Source: Eubacterium ruminantium (GTDB lineage Bacteria > Bacillota > Clostridia > Lachnospirales > Lachnospiraceae). Taken from it: a stretch of 64,000 bases of DNA. The stretch is from assembly GCA_900108205.1 (NCBI GenBank), contig FNUU01000001.1:1-64000 (forward strand), given 5' to 3'. Positions 63,995 to 64,000 of this stretch are shown one piece after another (position 1 is the stretch's first letter; every line of letters begins with the position of its first letter). Below the pieces are notes generated by a model that ran no database searches, was not told where the DNA came from, and saw only the letters and a list, made by a program, of their open reading frames with translations. The position numbers and the translations under genes are program-made.

Positions 63995-64000
63995 ATGTCA
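63995..64000 (+). CDS. Start of next gene, cut by window end
   Basis: ATG at 63995 follows GAGGGGAG (63982-63989) at the right distance. Only Met and Ser codons are visible, so nothing can be said of the product. Confidence 0.5.

Overview
The window looks like the chromosome of a low-GC, Gram-positive anaerobe of the Clostridia, most likely a Lachnospiraceae of the Butyrivibrio/Roseburia type. The evidence is strong AGGAGG ribosome-binding sites, the order ylxM-ffh-rpsP-khpA-rimM-trmD, GerW- and Asp23-type proteins, a large 2-hydroxyacyl-CoA dehydratase-type activase, several zinc-ribbon/membrane-anchored proteins and a secreted GH53 galactanase. The genus is inferred.

Positions 1-13.7 kb are an accessory mosaic. 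A 249-bp identical direct repeat (1-249 and 10435-10683) shows a recent duplication. The left copy keeps an unknown 178-aa gene and capF; the right copy has lost both through a microhomology deletion. Between them lie an IS66-family element (2407-8696, 25-bp inverted ends, 8-bp target duplication) whose tnpC is split by a Recombinase-In-Trio (RIT) element (3067-6534), and a DarTG locus whose DarT toxin has lost its N-terminus. A type I toxin-antitoxin scaffold with a 39-aa holin-like peptide occurs three times (2.16, 10.7 and 13.4 kb) in different states of decay. Two of these copies bracket an AAA ATPase + TOPRIM pair (11269-13230), a candidate anti-phage system resembling RloAB/PARIS. Its TOPRIM gene is readable only through a -1 shift at an A_AAA_AAA heptamer.

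Positions 13.7-25 kb carry nucleotide-sugar genes (a UDP-sugar dehydrogenase with an N-terminal HTH, and two divergent UDP-glucuronate-epimerase-like paralogues), a LacI-sensor/GGDEF protein and a secreted caspase-like protease with wall-binding repeats. Positions 25-37.5 kb hold an HTH protein, tRNA-Glu, an ABC exporter pair, a frameshifted LRR/SLH/Ig surface protein, mtaB, an HPr-like protein and three zinc-ribbon anchored proteins; a fourth is at 16.9 kb.

Positions 37.6-64 kb are mostly core genes: the SRP/ribosome maturation cluster, a two-component system, GH53 galactanase, hisH-hisF, an acetyltransferase, a rhomboid protease, the giant activase, a five-gene membrane/unknown run ending in gerW, then rpmB, asp23-like, a FakA-like kinase and recG. 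Intergenic spaces carry a dispersed hairpin repeat family, a cluster of TTGCGCAA-type palindromes and a candidate structured RNA upstream of rimM.
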